In this document: one piece after another, positions 4,842 through 5,115 of the stretch
Layout of the letters: each line of letters opens with the position of its first letter
Numbering within the stretch: position 1 is the stretch's first letter
Assembly (NCBI GenBank): GCA_021107695.1
Contig: JAIOSI010000043.1
Location: 1-5,115 of the forward strand
DNA: 5,115 bases
Source of the DNA: a bacterium
GTDB taxonomy: Bacteria > RBG-13-66-14
Direction of reading: 5' to 3'
The notes under the pieces: model-generated
What the model saw: the letters and a program-made list of their open reading frames with translations, nothing else
Database searches by the model: none
What the model was told of the DNA's origin: nothing
Position numbers and translations under genes: made by a program

Positions 4842-5115
4842 ATGAATGGAATAAACCGTAAGCTCCCGCTGTTCCTTGTGATTGTCGCCCTGCTGGTTCT
4901 GACAAGCTGCACCGCTGGCGATACAGACCGCTGGGGAATGCTGGAACCCGCTGGTTTTCTGGCTGGACTCTGGCATGGCTTTATTCACCTCGTCTCCTTC
5001 GTTATCTCGCTCTTCGATGAGAGTGTCAAGGTTTACGAAGTCTTTAACAACGGCGGCTGGTACGACCTCGGCTTCCTGCTGGGAGTTATCATTGCCTGGC
5101 GCGGTAGTGCAGTCC
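4842..5115 (+). CDS. Small lipoprotein of a widespread uncharacterised type (3' end outside window)
   Basis: Ninety-one codons are visible before the right edge. Residues 1-22 form a signal peptide: positive N-region with Arg6 and Lys7, a Leu/Val core, then the lipobox VLTSC with Cys23 as the likely lipidated residue. After a short polar stretch come GFLAGLWHGFIHLVSFVISLF (about 38-58, hydrophobic, possibly membrane-associated), an acidic DES, then VYEVFNNGGWYDLGFLLGV (about 64-82). The pattern 'GF..GLWHGFI...F.ISLF....VYEV.NNGGWYD.GFLLG' is one I recall from many short bacterial proteins of about 80-100 residues without known function. On that basis only a few residues are missing at the 3' end. 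It probably sits at the inner or outer membrane. It may be expressed from the 4579-4607 promoter by read-through of the hairpin at 4774-4812. Confidence 0.85.
   Translation, partial: MNGINRKLPLFLVIVALLVLTSCTAGDTDRWGMLEPAGFLAGLWHGFIHLVSFVISLFDESVKVYEVFNNGGWYDLGFLLGVIIAWRGSAV

Noticed and set aside
1..5115. CRISPR array, insertion sequence, phage or defence genes
   Set aside because: No regularly spaced direct repeats, transposase, integrase, nuclease or attachment-site signals are visible anywhere in the window.

Overview
The window comes from a diderm (two-membrane) bacterium with moderately GC-rich coding DNA. This is supported by an AsmA-like periplasmic protein, a lipobox-bearing lipoprotein, and a secreted small protein with a CxxCH motif and a temptin/thrombospondin-like Asp-rich loop. 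From memory, this protein mix and the hairpin type at 743-770 fit an uncultured lineage of the FCB superphylum (Zixibacteria, KSB1 or Eisenbacteria-like). There is no rRNA or universal marker to test that, so the taxonomy is a guess. All genes seen are on the + strand.

Layout. (1) Positions 2-706: the 3' part of a gene entering from the left edge. It encodes a protein with a CsgG/LpoB-reminiscent alpha/beta segment, a Ser/Gly and acidic/Pro linker, a beta-rich domain and a C-terminal membrane anchor. It is followed by a textbook intrinsic terminator at 743-770. (2) Positions 771-1002: a gene-free region with one long imperfect hairpin (861-889) and no promoter I would defend. (3) Positions 1003-4047: a 1014-residue AsmA-like protein, an inner-membrane-anchored beta-groove protein probably involved in lipid traffic or envelope homeostasis. 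(4) Positions 4048-4148: a promoter whose 16-base spacer is exactly an inverted repeat (CCGCC-N6-GGCGG). (5) Positions 4149-4526: a 125-residue secreted protein with CVACH and a temptin-type FG...W...DSD...NG.EL..DP...W pattern. (6) Positions 4527-4841: a near-consensus sigma70-type promoter (TTGACA-N17-TATACT) followed by about 230 bases with no credible ORF. This stretch has several strong hairpins, competing GUUGG/CCAAC pairings and a terminator-like hairpin, so it is either an independent small RNA or a structured leader. (7) Positions 4842-5115: a small lipoprotein running off the right edge.

The common theme is the cell envelope, but the terminator and the separate promoters argue that these are mostly independent transcription units rather than one operon. 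The most interesting part is 4579-4812, a strong promoter driving an apparently non-coding, structured transcript that I cannot assign to a known RNA family. The second is the temptin-like CxxCH protein under a promoter with a palindromic spacer.
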